A stretch of 64,000 bases of DNA from DASVHS01 sp035468985 (GTDB taxonomy: Bacteria; Acidobacteriota; Thermoanaerobaculia; Gp7-AA8): positions 76,636 through 140,635 of the forward strand of contig DATISF010000007.1 of assembly GCA_035468985.1 (NCBI GenBank), in the 5' to 3' direction. Of the stretch, positions 27,936-36,802 are shown in pieces (the stretch's first letter is position 1; every line of letters begins with the position of its first letter). The notes under the pieces are model-generated. The model worked only from the letters and a program-made list of their open reading frames with translations. It was not told the DNA's origin and searched no databases. A program made the position numbers and the translations under genes.

Positions 27936-28250
27936 TTATCCCTCCACAATCGCGAGAACTTCGTCCTCGCGGAGAATCGTGTACTCGACGTCATCGATCT
28001 TGATCTCGGTGCCGGAGTACTTGCCGATGAGAATGGTGTCGCCCTTCTTGACGTCGAGCTTCATCCGTTTCCCGTCTTCGTTGAATTTGCCTTCGCCGAC
28101 GGCGATGACTTCCGCTTCCTGCGGTTTTTCCTTGGCGGTGTCGGGGATGATGATCCCGCCGCGCATGGTCTCCCTGGCCTCTTTGCGACGCACAACGATG
28201 CGGTCGTAGAGGGGCCGGAGCTTAAGCTGAGTAGCGACTGCTGTTGCCAT
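27936..28250 (-). CDS. groES: Co-chaperonin GroES (Hsp10)
   Basis: 104-residue lid of the GroEL chamber. Features: LRPLYDRIVVRRKEARETMRGGIIIPDTAKEKP (mobile loop around GGIIIPD), VKKGDTILIGKYSGTEI and the terminal EDEVLAIVEG. Start ATG at 28250 with AAGGAGGAG seven nt upstream. It is the first gene of the heat-shock operon. Confidence 0.97.
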   Translation of the reverse strand: MATAVATQLKLRPLYDRIVVRRKEARETMRGGIIIPDTAKEKPQEAEVIAVGEGKFNEDGKRMKLDVKKGDTILIGKYSGTEIKIDDVEYTILREDEVLAIVEG

Positions 28251-28334
28251 TCGAAACTCCTCCTTGTTCAGTGTTTTCTTGAAGTTACGCGCGGGGGACC
28301 CCCGCGGATTCGAGCCTGTTTTGCGAGGGTTGAG

Positions 28335-28361
28335 TTAGCACTCAAGCCTCACGAGTGCTAA
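28335..28361 (-). promoter_or_regulatory. CIRCE operator (HrcA binding site)
   Basis: TTAGCACTC-N9-GAGTGCTAA is a perfect match to the CIRCE inverted repeat. It overlaps the transcription start region of groESL, so the operon should be repressed by HrcA and relieved by heat. No hrcA gene is in the window. Confidence 0.97.
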
Positions 28362-28389
28362 CAATATGCACGGGAGATTATTCTGTCAA
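28361..28389 (-). promoter_or_regulatory. Housekeeping-sigma promoter of groESL
   Basis: On the minus strand TTGACA (complement of 28384-28389) and TATTGT (complement of 28361-28366) are separated by 17 nt, immediately upstream of CIRCE. The -35 box begins only 11 nt after the end of the DUF11 gene. Confidence 0.85.
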
Positions 28390-28400
28390 GAGGGGGTGGG

Positions 28401-29654
28401 TCAGCGGTGGACGGCGTGGCGGCGCGGAGGCGATCCGAGCCGCAGCGTGACGGAGTTGTTCTGCGCGTCGGGATCCTCGGTGATCGCAATGATGATCGCT
28501 CTGATCGTTCCTCCGAATCCGGTTGCATCGACGTGAAGGGTGAGCACGAAAGCGACCGTGGTCGCCGCGGGGAATGGGTCGAATAGGTCGCATGCCACGA
28601 GACTTTCGCCCGGTGAAACCCGACCGCAGCTGAATCGTGGTCCGGCGGTCTGCTGAAAAGAGCGGAATGTAATTCCCGTCGGCAGCATGATCTGGAGGCT
28701 TGGCTGTGTCGAAGTGTCCGGACCGTCGTTTCGGAAGGTGAATTGGATTGGGACATCGGTGTTCACGTGAACGGCCGACGCAGGAACCATGGTCACAGAC
28801 ATGTCAGCGACACCCGGCAAAGACACGGGGACCCAGACAGTTTGTCCGGAGTCGTTCGGCGTAGGGTCGACGTCGTCAAAGGTCAGGGCACCGGCGCTCG
28901 CGGAGAATGCGCTGGACTCGAAACTCGGCGCGTTGGCGACGACGGTGAGCGTACGGATCTCGCCCGGAGCCATGTCGCCGACGTTGCACTGAGCGCTTGC
29001 GGATCCGAACGAGCACGTTCCTGTCGATGGCGTCATCGACACGTTCGTGCCTTCATAGACCGATGCACCAATTCGAGCGTTTCGCGCCGGATCGGGACCG
29101 CGATTGGAGGCGGTGAATATCCACGAGACCTTCTCGGTCGGTTTCACGCGTTCCGCGCCCGCTGTGAGGGTCCCCACGAGATCCGCACGTCCCCGCACGG
29201 ACGTGGATACCGTGGTCGAGTTGTTCGACGGATCCGAATCGGGAGTGTCGCTCGTGACGGAGCCGATGACCGTCGCATTGCTATCGATCGGGTACGTCAG
29301 CGGGATGTCGTAGTAGAGCGTGACACCGTTTCCGCTCCCCGGCGCCAGCGAAGAATAGGTGCAGGAAATCGGGCCGGCCGACCCTTCCGGAGGAGCGCTG
29401 CACGGCACATTCCTCAGATTAAACCCGTTGAACGTCGTCGAAGGCGGGAGGGAGATGTTCAGCCGCACGTTGGTCGCAGTCGCAGAGCCTTGATTGCGAA
29501 CGCTGATCGACGCGCTGCCGACCGATCCGCGAGCGACTGTTTTGAACGCGGGAAGTGTCGAACCGGTTGCTGCGAGATCGGTTTGGCAGTAGCCGATGCC
29601 GGGAATCGAGAATGTGACGAGCACAGCGAGCAGACGGCTCATGAATCGAATCAT
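28401..29654 (-). CDS. Exported DUF11-repeat protein
   Basis: 417-residue exported protein. Signal peptide about 1-23 (LLAVLVTFSIPGIGYC), then three immunoglobulin-like DUF11/CARDB-type repeats of about 120 residues, each with a NRGPD/RNDGPDT/RNQGSAT motif and a closing DPDAQNN/DSDPSNN/DPTPND loop. Likely a surface or extracellular adhesion or scaffold protein. It ends in a basic tail, SPPRRHAVHR, like the proteases at 39-44 kb. It starts four nt after the dehydrogenase gene and seems to be the last gene of the efflux operon; no terminator separates it from the groESL promoter. Confidence 0.8.
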   Translation of the reverse strand: MIRFMSRLLAVLVTFSIPGIGYCQTDLAATGSTLPAFKTVARGSVGSASISVRNQGSATATNVRLNISLPPSTTFNGFNLRNVPCSAPPEGSAGPISCTYSSLAPGSGNGVTLYYDIPLTYPIDSNATVIGSVTSDTPDSDPSNNSTTVSTSVRGRADLVGTLTAGAERVKPTEKVSWIFTASNRGPDPARNARIGASVYEGTNVSMTPSTGTCSFGSASAQCNVGDMAPGEIRTLTVVANAPSFESSAFSASAGALTFDDVDPTPNDSGQTVWVPVSLPGVADMSVTMVPASAVHVNTDVPIQFTFRNDGPDTSTQPSLQIMLPTGITFRSFQQTAGPRFSCGRVSPGESLVACDLFDPFPAATTVAFVLTLHVDATGFGGTIRAIIIAITEDPDAQNNSVTLRLGSPPRRHAVHR

Positions 29655-29658
29655 AGCG

Positions 29659-30537
29659 TCAGTACCCGACTCGCGGATCGACCACGTTCTCCAGCTCCTC
29701 TCCCCGCTCGAACCTCCGCCAATTCTCGATGAAGAACCGCATCGCCCGCTCGTGCGAGTCGGCGGCCCGGTCGGCGGTATGCGGCGAGATCAGCACGTTG
29801 TCCAGAGTCCAGAGCGGGTGGTCGGGCGGGAGGGGCTCGGTGGCGAACACGTCGAGCGCAGCGCCGCGGATTCGCTTTTCGCACAGCGCGTCGACGAGCG
29901 CGCACTCATCGACAACCGCGCCGCGGCTCACATTGATCAGCACGGAATGCGGCGGCATCCTGGCGATCCGTTCGGCGCTCATGAGGCCGCGCGTTTCGGA
30001 CGTGAGAGGGACGCACAGCACGACGTAGTCCGCTTCGAACGCCCTCGGGTCGGCGGCGCTGCGACGGCTGGTGATGATCTTCATCGTCAGCGCATCGGCG
30101 CGCCGGGCGATGGCGCGGCCCGTTCCACCGAAGCCGATGATGCCGATGGTTTTTCCTTCCAGCCGCTCGACGATGTACGGCTCCCATCGATGCTCGGCCT
30201 GATTGCGAAATAGTCGGGGGAAATCCTTCGCGAACCACACCATCGCTCCGATCACGAACTCCGCGAGGGCATCGGCGTAGAGCCCGCGTGAGTTCGTGAT
30301 GGTGATGGCCCCCAGCTCATCGAAAGGAAACGTGTCCACACCTGCACCGAGCGCGTGAATCCATTGCAGATGCGGCGCGTCGAGTCCGCGCAGGAGCGAA
30401 CCGTAGCGCGGCGCCATGACGATGACGTCGGCCTCGCCCAACTCCGCAGGATCGGTCGTGGCGACGAACTCGATCCCGGCTTCCGTCAGCAGATGCAACG
30501 CGGTGAATGTCGGAGGCGCGACCGCGACTAGCCGCAT
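29659..30537 (-). CDS. D-2-hydroxyacid dehydrogenase family protein
   Basis: 292-residue NAD(P)-dependent oxidoreductase. The Rossmann motif IIGFGGTGRAIARRA (about 140) is followed by catalytic Arg in INVSRGAVVDE, Glu in DVFATEPLPPDHPLW and His in ISPHTADRA, the standard R-E-H triad. It probably interconverts a 2-keto acid and a D-2-hydroxy acid; the substrate is not clear. The N-terminal catalytic domain is short compared with the usual 310-330 residues. Its ATG is three nt after the stop of the RND pump gene, so it appears to be cotranscribed with the efflux system. Confidence 0.85.
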   Translation of the reverse strand: MRLVAVAPPTFTALHLLTEAGIEFVATTDPAELGEADVIVMAPRYGSLLRGLDAPHLQWIHALGAGVDTFPFDELGAITITNSRGLYADALAEFVIGAMVWFAKDFPRLFRNQAEHRWEPYIVERLEGKTIGIIGFGGTGRAIARRADALTMKIITSRRSAADPRAFEADYVVLCVPLTSETRGLMSAERIARMPPHSVLINVSRGAVVDECALVDALCEKRIRGAALDVFATEPLPPDHPLWTLDNVLISPHTADRAADSHERAMRFFIENWRRFERGEELENVVDPRVGY

Positions 30538-30540
30538 CGG

Positions 30541-33500
30541 CTAGAACGCTTCGACTGCTTCCGGCTCGGGGAGCGGCTCGACCTCGTGCAGCTCACCCGA
30601 GGGCTCTTCCTGCTTCGGCTTGCGCCGCAGCTTGTCCATATAGAGGAAGAACACGGGCGTGACGTAGAGCGTGAGCGTCTGCGAGAAGATCAGACCGCCG
30701 ACGACGGCAAGTCCGAGCGGGCGGCGCGACTCCGCGCCTGCGCCCCAGCCGAGGGCGATCGGCAGCGTGCCCATGAGCGCGGCCATCGTCGTCATCATGA
30801 TCGGCCGGAATCGCACCACGCACGCTTCGAAGATGGCGTCGTACGCATTCTTGCCGTTCTTCTGCGCCTCGATCGCGAAGTCGACCATCATGATGCCGTT
30901 CTTCTTCACCAGGCCGACGAGCATGATGATGCCGACGAACGCGTAGATCGACAGATCGACGCGGAACAGGATCAGCGTGAGCAGCGCCCCGAATCCGGCG
31001 AAGGGCAATGCCGAAAGAATCGTCAGCGGATGAATGAAGCTCTCGTACAGGATGCCCAGCACCATGTAGATCACGGCGATGGCGATGATCAGCAGGAGGC
31101 CGAGGCCCTGCAGCGAGGACTGGAACGCCTGGGCGGTGCCCTGGAAACTGCTGGTGACCGTGCCCGGCAACGTCGTCCTGGCGATGCCGTTGATCTCCTC
31201 GAACGCCTGACCGAGGGAGTATCCGGGCTTGAGCGCGAACGAGATGGTGACCGAAGGCAACTGTCCGGAGTGATTCACGGAGGTTGGGCCGAATGTCTTG
31301 GTGAGGGAAGCCACCGCGTCGAGCGGGATGAGCTGTCCCGACTTCGATCGCACGTACAGCATGGAAAGAGCGGCCGGGTTCGCCTGGAACTGCGGATCGA
31401 GCTCCATGATGACCTGGTACGTGTTGTTGGGGGCGTAGATCGTCGAGACCTGCCGTGTTCCGTAGGCGGAGTAGAGCGCGTCCTCAACCTGCATGGCGTC
31501 GAGGCCGAGCGACGCCGCCTTGTCGCGGTCGATGTCGACCATGACCGTCGGGTTCTTGATCAGCAGGTCCGTCGAGACGTCGCTGATGCCCGGCAACTGG
31601 CGCATTTTTTCGAGCATCTTCTCCGAGGCCGGATAGAGCACGTTGGTGTCGGAGGCCGACATCGTGTACTGGTAGCTCGATGCGCCGCCGCGGCCGCCGA
31701 TCTGGATCGCCGGCGGGATCTGGATGTAGACGCGCACGCCGGGAATCGCATTCAGCTTCGGACGCAGCTGCGCGACGATGTCTTCGATCGAGTCCTTGCG
31801 CTCGCTCTTCCCCGTCGTGCGGATCGAGATGAAGCCCGAGTTGCCCGTTCCGCGGCCGCCGCCGAATCGTGAGAAGAACGTAGCGACGTTCGGATTCTCC
31901 ATGACCACTCTCATGGCCGCGAGCTGATGCCTCATCAGCTCGGAGTAGGCGAGGCCCTGCTGCGATTCGATGGTGATCGAGATCTGGCCCTGATCTTCAG
32001 TGGGGATGAAACCCTTCGGCACGTAGCGGAAGAGCACGATCGTGGCCGCGAGCACGACGAGCGATCCCATGAGCGTCGCGAACCGGTGGTTCAGAGCCAC
32101 GCGCAGACCGTGCTCGTAGAAGGCGAGCATCCGGTCGAAGAACCGCTCGAAGGCATTGTAAAGGCGGCCGTGCGTCTCGCCTTTGTGCGCACGGAGGAAG
32201 CGCGCGCTGAGGAGCGGCGTCAGCGTGAGGGAGATGAAGCCGGAGACGAGAATGGCCGCGCCGATCGTCACGGCGAACTCGTGGAACAGACGTCCGAGGA
32301 TTCCTCCCATGAAGAGGACCGGGATGAAGACCGCGGCGAGCGAGATCGTCATCGACAGAATAGTGAAGCCGATCTCCTTCGAGCCCTTGAACGCCGCTTC
32401 CATGGGACGCTCGCCGGCCTCCATGTGGCGGACGATGTTCTCGAGCATGACGATGGCGTCGTCGACCACGAAGCCGACGGCCAGCGTGAGCGCCATCAGC
32501 GACAGGTTGTCGAGCGAATAGTCGAGCAGATACAACACCACGAACGTGCCGATGATCGACATCGGCAGGGCGAGGCTGGGAATGACCGTCGCCGAGACGT
32601 TCCGCAGGAAGAGGAAGATCACCAGAATGACGAGGCAGAGCGTCAGCAGGAGCGTGAACTTCACGTCGTGCACCGAGTCGCGGATCGACTGCGCGCGGTC
32701 GCGGTGAATCTCCAGGTTCACCGACGCCGGCAACTGGTCGCGGAATTTCGGCAGCAGCTCGCGGACGCGGTCGGAGACCTCGACGGTGTTCGTGCCGGGC
32801 TGCTTCTGAACCGCCAGGATCATGGCCCGCTTGTCCCTGAACCACGCCGCGCTCTGGTTGTCTTCAACGTCGTCGATCACATTGCCGAGCTCGCCGAGAT
32901 GAACGGCGGCGCCGTTCCGATAGGCAACGGTGATGGGGCGATAGTCCTCGGCGCGCAGCAATTGCCCGTTCGCCTGAACGGTGTAATTCGTGTTCGGGCC
33001 GTACAGGATGCCGGTCGGCAGATTGACGTTGCTGTTGCGGATGGCGGTGGCCACTTCGTCGACCCCGATGCCCCGCGTGGCCAGCTGACGCGGGTCGAGC
33101 CGGACGCGGACGGCGTACTTCGACGAGCCGAAGACCGAGACCTGCGCTACGCCCTGCACCGTCGAGATGCGCTGGGCCATCATCGTGTCGGCGTACTCGT
33201 TCAGCTCGTACAAAGGCATCGTTTCCGACGTGATTGCGAGGAAGAGCACCGGCGAGTCGGCGGGGTTGACCTTGTTGTATGACGGCGGGGCCGGCATGTT
33301 CGGGGGAAGCTGACGCGCGGCGGAGGCGATGGCCGCCTGGACGTCCTGCGCCGCCGCGTCGATGTTGCGCGAGAGGTTGAACTGCATCGTGACCGAGGTC
33401 GAGCCGAGAGAGCTCGAGGAGGTCATCGAATCGAGTCCGGCGATCGTCGAGAAGCGCCGCTCGAGAGGCGTGGCCACCGACGAGGCCATCGTCTCCGGGC

Positions 33501-33663
33501 TCGCGCCCGGCAGCGACGCGGAAACCTGGATCGTCGGGAAGTCGACGTTCGGCAGATCGCTCACCGGCAACTGCTGATAGGCCATGATGCCGAAGAGCAG
33601 GATTGCCACCATGACCAGCGTGGTCATGACCGGGCGTTTGATAAAGATGGCTGAGATGTTCAT
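30541..33663 (-). CDS. RND multidrug efflux permease (HAE-1, MdtB/MdtC-like)
   Basis: 1040-residue inner-membrane proton-drug antiporter. Topology is one helix, a large periplasmic loop, six helices, a second loop and five more helices. Diagnostic sequence: DLPNVDFPTIQVSASLPGASPE near residue 40, proton-relay Asp pair in VGFVVDDAIVMLENI (helix 4) and Lys in GLVKKNGIMMVDFA (helix 10). The LDSMTSSSSLGSTSVTMQF segment is typical of MdtB/C. It works with the adjacent adaptor and TolC-like channel. Start ATG at 33663, 15 nt after the adaptor. Confidence 0.94.
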   Translation of the reverse strand: MNISAIFIKRPVMTTLVMVAILLFGIMAYQQLPVSDLPNVDFPTIQVSASLPGASPETMASSVATPLERRFSTIAGLDSMTSSSSLGSTSVTMQFNLSRNIDAAAQDVQAAIASAARQLPPNMPAPPSYNKVNPADSPVLFLAITSETMPLYELNEYADTMMAQRISTVQGVAQVSVFGSSKYAVRVRLDPRQLATRGIGVDEVATAIRNSNVNLPTGILYGPNTNYTVQANGQLLRAEDYRPITVAYRNGAAVHLGELGNVIDDVEDNQSAAWFRDKRAMILAVQKQPGTNTVEVSDRVRELLPKFRDQLPASVNLEIHRDRAQSIRDSVHDVKFTLLLTLCLVILVIFLFLRNVSATVIPSLALPMSIIGTFVVLYLLDYSLDNLSLMALTLAVGFVVDDAIVMLENIVRHMEAGERPMEAAFKGSKEIGFTILSMTISLAAVFIPVLFMGGILGRLFHEFAVTIGAAILVSGFISLTLTPLLSARFLRAHKGETHGRLYNAFERFFDRMLAFYEHGLRVALNHRFATLMGSLVVLAATIVLFRYVPKGFIPTEDQGQISITIESQQGLAYSELMRHQLAAMRVVMENPNVATFFSRFGGGRGTGNSGFISIRTTGKSERKDSIEDIVAQLRPKLNAIPGVRVYIQIPPAIQIGGRGGASSYQYTMSASDTNVLYPASEKMLEKMRQLPGISDVSTDLLIKNPTVMVDIDRDKAASLGLDAMQVEDALYSAYGTRQVSTIYAPNNTYQVIMELDPQFQANPAALSMLYVRSKSGQLIPLDAVASLTKTFGPTSVNHSGQLPSVTISFALKPGYSLGQAFEEINGIARTTLPGTVTSSFQGTAQAFQSSLQGLGLLLIIAIAVIYMVLGILYESFIHPLTILSALPFAGFGALLTLILFRVDLSIYAFVGIIMLVGLVKKNGIMMVDFAIEAQKNGKNAYDAIFEACVVRFRPIMMTTMAALMGTLPIALGWGAGAESRRPLGLAVVGGLIFSQTLTLYVTPVFFLYMDKLRRKPKQEEPSGELHEVEPLPEPEAVEAF

Positions 33664-33678
33664 GTTCGCGGTCCGCGG

Positions 33679-34758
33679 CTATAGCGACTGCTTGATCTCC
33701 ACCTTGCTCTTCGGGGTCAGCCGGATCTGTCCGTCGGTCACGACAGTCTCACCGGCGGCGATGCCGTTGTCGATGATGGTCTGCTGCTCGACTTCCTGTC
33801 CGACCTTGACCGGCCGCATCTCCACACCATTGTCTCTCTTGACGACGTAGACGTACTGCCCACGCTGCCCGGTCTGCACCGCCTGGGCCGGAACGACCAC
33901 GACGTTCGGCCGGTCGGAAAGGGTGACGGCAACGTTCACGAACTGGCCGGGCCAGAGCGAGCGGTCATCGTTCTGGAATGTGGCCTTCAGCGTGATCGTG
34001 CCGGTGGTCGGATCGACCGCGTTGTCGACGAACGTGAGTTTCCCGGTCGCCCTGCGCTTGCTGCCGGGCTGTTCTGCCGAAACGGGGACGCTGCGCAGGC
34101 CGGCGGCGCGCAACGCGGCGAGGTCGCGCTCGGGGAGCGCGAACTGAACGTAAACGGGGTGCACCTGATTGATGACGAGCAGCGGTGTCGCGTCGTTTGC
34201 ACGGACGATGTTGCCGGCGTGAACCATGAGCGATCCGGTGCGGCCGTCGAGCGGAGAGCGAATCTCGCAGTAGGCGAGCTGAAGCCTTTCGGTTTCGACC
34301 GCCGCCCGGTCCGCCGCCGCGGACGCTTTCGCCGCCTCGGCTCCCGAGATGATCTTGTCGTAATCCTCGCGCGTGACGTAGTCCTTCTTGACGAGCTCCG
34401 CGTAACGCGTGCGCTCCGCTTCGGCATTGCGGAGCTGCGCTTCGTCTCGTGCCAGGTTGGCCTCAGCCTGCGCGAGCGCGGCCTGGTAAGGACGCGGATC
34501 GATCGTGAAAAGCATGTCCCCGCGGCGGACCTCATCGCCTTCGCGGAACCAGACGCGCGTCATCTGTCCGCCGACCAGCGCGCGTACGGCCACCGTCTGC
34601 AGTGGCTGCACGTTGCCGATCGCGGTGAGTTGCACCGGCATGTTCTTCTGCTGCGCGGTGGCCACGGTGACCGGCACGCGGTCATCGGGCGGTTTGCTTT
34701 TGTGGCCGCCGCAGGCGGACAGGATGGCCAGACTGAGGATCAGCGTTCGTTTCATCAT
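33679..34758 (-). CDS. RND efflux periplasmic adaptor (MFP) lipoprotein
   Basis: About 359-residue membrane-fusion protein linking the RND pump to the outer-membrane channel. I place the start at ATG 34758 (MMKRTLILSLAILSACGGHK), giving a signal peptide with lipobox LSAC; the ATG overlaps the stop of the tolC-like gene (ATGA). Sequence shows the N-terminal beta strand VPVTVATAQQKNMPV, lipoyl half-motif AVRALVGGQMTRVWFREGDEV, a helical hairpin rich in Ala/Glu (about 95-170), and the second lipoyl half IRSPLDGRTGSLMVHAGNIV. Confidence 0.92.
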   Translation of the reverse strand: MMKRTLILSLAILSACGGHKSKPPDDRVPVTVATAQQKNMPVQLTAIGNVQPLQTVAVRALVGGQMTRVWFREGDEVRRGDMLFTIDPRPYQAALAQAEANLARDEAQLRNAEAERTRYAELVKKDYVTREDYDKIISGAEAAKASAAADRAAVETERLQLAYCEIRSPLDGRTGSLMVHAGNIVRANDATPLLVINQVHPVYVQFALPERDLAALRAAGLRSVPVSAEQPGSKRRATGKLTFVDNAVDPTTGTITLKATFQNDDRSLWPGQFVNVAVTLSDRPNVVVVPAQAVQTGQRGQYVYVVKRDNGVEMRPVKVGQEVEQQTIIDNGIAAGETVVTDGQIRLTPKSKVEIKQSL

Positions 34759-36143
34759 TTCAGCGGTTGCAGAGTTCCTGTGTCGTGCGCGAGCTGCGCA
34801 ACGGAGAGAAACCAATCGGTGCGGGCCTGAACTTCCTGGGCCCGCGCACTTTCCAGTGCCGCCTCAGCCGTGAGGAGGTCGAGGATACTGCCGACGCCCG
34901 ATCGATAGCGACTGGTGGCCACATCGGCCGACTGCTGGGCGCTGGTCAGGAGGTCGCGCGCGGTGGCCAGCCGCTGTTCGGCGGTCTGGAGAGCGAAGAA
35001 GCTGGTCCAGACCTGCAGATTGACCTGCTGCTCGAGCGCGCGGACATCTTCGCGGGCGATCTGTGCGTCTGCCTCGGCCTGGCGCACATCATAGATGTTG
35101 CGAAATCCGGTGAAGACGGGCCAGCGCAGCGCGACGCCGATCGAGTACGGCGTGGTCGAGTTGCCGCCGCTCGCATGGGAGCGCGCGACGCTGCTGGAGA
35201 AATTCACCGTCGGCAGAAACGAGGACCGCACCTCACGCACCCGCACCCGAGCCGCCTCGGCCGTCGCGCGGACGGCGGCAAGATCGGGCCGGTCGGCGAT
35301 TGCGCGGCTGATGAGCGCGTCGACCGCCTCTCGCGTCTGCCGGGCCGGAACTTCGACGGGAAGCTCGCCGAAATCGAATCGCGCTGTCGCCGGAAGTCCC
35401 ATGGTCGTGGCGAGCTCACCTTCGATCGTGTGCAGACTCCCTTCGATCGACTCGCGATTCAGTTGCGCCTGCGAGTACGCCGTGCGCGCCTGCAGCACGT
35501 CGGCGATCGTGGCCACACCCGCGTTGTGCCTCGCTTCAGCGGCGTCGAGCGATGTCTGACGCTCCTTCAGCGTGGCGTCCTGCGCCGCGAGCAGCGCACG
35601 CGCGTCGAGATAGCTGTAGTACGCCTGCTCGGTCCGCAGGATCACGTCCTGAATGGCCTGGTTGTGAAGGAGATTGGAGGCGATGAGCGCTTGACGCGCG
35701 CCTTCCACCGAAGCTTCGCGGCCGCCGAAGTCGAACAGAAGTTCGTTGAGCGAAGCCGACGGACCATAGGTCGTCTGTGCCGGCGATTGCGACTCGCGGC
35801 TGCGGAAAATCTGCGCCCCGGCGTTGATGTCCGGCAGGTACGCCGACTCGCGGCTGCCGAGGAGTGCTTCGGCGGAGCGAGCCTGAAGCCAGGCGATGCG
35901 AGTGGTCGGGTTGTTCGACAGCGCGACATCGACGACGTCGGCCAGCGAGAGCCGCATGCCCGGCGCGAAGTTCGCGGGAAGCACGAGATCCTCGCGCGAT
36001 TGCGGGGTCGCCGGCTGCAAGGTGTCGGCAGGAGGATTCCACGCCGCCGCGGGGGCGGGTGAGGTACCGACGGTGCGGTGCGTCGCGCAGGCGGTCAGCA
36101 GCAGGAGAATGAGACCGCATGTCCGGATGACCTGTGGCTTCAC
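34755..36143 (-). CDS. TolC-family outer-membrane efflux lipoprotein
   Basis: 462-residue outer-membrane channel subunit. Start taken as GTG 36143 (VKPQVIRTCGLILLLLTACATHR): it gives a lipobox LTAC, is preceded by GGAGGGG, and overlaps the TetR stop as GTGA. Two OEP repeats follow with long alpha-helices, for example LSLADVVDVALSNNPTTRIAWLQ near the N-terminus and SRYRSGVGSILDLLTAEAALE near the C-terminus. It forms the exit duct for the RND pump encoded next. Confidence 0.9.
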   Translation of the reverse strand: MKPQVIRTCGLILLLLTACATHRTVGTSPAPAAAWNPPADTLQPATPQSREDLVLPANFAPGMRLSLADVVDVALSNNPTTRIAWLQARSAEALLGSRESAYLPDINAGAQIFRSRESQSPAQTTYGPSASLNELLFDFGGREASVEGARQALIASNLLHNQAIQDVILRTEQAYYSYLDARALLAAQDATLKERQTSLDAAEARHNAGVATIADVLQARTAYSQAQLNRESIEGSLHTIEGELATTMGLPATARFDFGELPVEVPARQTREAVDALISRAIADRPDLAAVRATAEAARVRVREVRSSFLPTVNFSSSVARSHASGGNSTTPYSIGVALRWPVFTGFRNIYDVRQAEADAQIAREDVRALEQQVNLQVWTSFFALQTAEQRLATARDLLTSAQQSADVATSRYRSGVGSILDLLTAEAALESARAQEVQARTDWFLSVAQLAHDTGTLQPLK

Positions 36144-36757
36144 TTTCCCCTCCGCTTCAACCCATTGACGAACAGATCCGCAATGAGCTGCGCATCGTCT
36201 TCGACGGGCCGGGGTGACTCCGTCAGAAGCCGCTGATTCATGATCGCCAGGTTGGAATCGACGAACATCGCCGCGACGCCCTCGGCATGCACGTCGCGGA
36301 ACGTCTTGCGGTCGATGCCGTCGCGGATCACGCGCGCCGTCCCCTCGACCAGCCGCCGGTAGCGGTCGCCCTGGTAGCGGCTGCTCTGAACGCGCGTGAC
36401 TTCGCGCTCGTACAGCAGGATGCGGAACAGGTCGCGCCGCTCGTCGAAGTAGGCGAGATAGCGCAGCGAATACGTCTGCAGCTTCCGGTCTGGTGAAGCG
36501 TCGCCGCGGAAGATCTCCTCCATCTTCGCGATCATCGGATCGAGCGACGAGTTCTTCACGTCGTCGAGCAGCTCCTGCTTGTCGCGGTAGTGGAGGTAGA
36601 TCGTGCCCTTGGCGATTCCCGCCTCCTGGGCGACGCGATCCATCGTCACGCTGCCGAGGCCTTCGCGGCACATGAGCTGGATGACTGCCTGCTGGATGCC
36701 CTGGCGTTTGAACGACTGCCAGAGGTCGTCCGGCGCGGTGACCTTTCGGGCTGCCAT
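36140..36757 (-). CDS. TetR/AcrR-family repressor of the efflux operon
   Basis: 205-residue regulator. The N-terminal helix-turn-helix (about 18-65) reads AVIQLMCREGLGSVTMDRVAQEAGIAKGTIYLHYRDKQELL; the C-terminal ligand-binding half is less conserved. It is the first gene of the operon TetR-tolC-adaptor-RND, sharing GTGA overlap with the channel gene, so it very likely autoregulates and controls efflux. The operator-like site lies about 20 nt upstream of its ATG. Confidence 0.9.
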   Translation of the reverse strand: MAARKVTAPDDLWQSFKRQGIQQAVIQLMCREGLGSVTMDRVAQEAGIAKGTIYLHYRDKQELLDDVKNSSLDPMIAKMEEIFRGDASPDRKLQTYSLRYLAYFDERRDLFRILLYEREVTRVQSSRYQGDRYRRLVEGTARVIRDGIDRKTFRDVHAEGVAAMFVDSNLAIMNQRLLTESPRPVEDDAQLIADLFVNGLKRRGK

Positions 36758-36775
36758 GACCGTAGAGTCAACTTT

Positions 36776-36792
36776 TTATACCGAGCGGTCAA
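36776..36792 (-). promoter_or_regulatory. Probable TetR operator overlapping a -10 box
   Basis: ACCG-AG-CGGT (36780-36789) within TATACCGAGCGGTCAA has the inverted-repeat form of TetR-family sites. On the minus strand TATAAA (complement of 36775-36780) could be the -10, so repressor binding would block polymerase. No good -35 is seen. Confidence 0.6.
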
Positions 36793-36802
36793 TTCCGCGC
36801 GG

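Noticed and set aside
28335..28361. Perfect inverted repeat before groES as a novel operator
   Set aside because: It is the well-known CIRCE element for HrcA, so not new.
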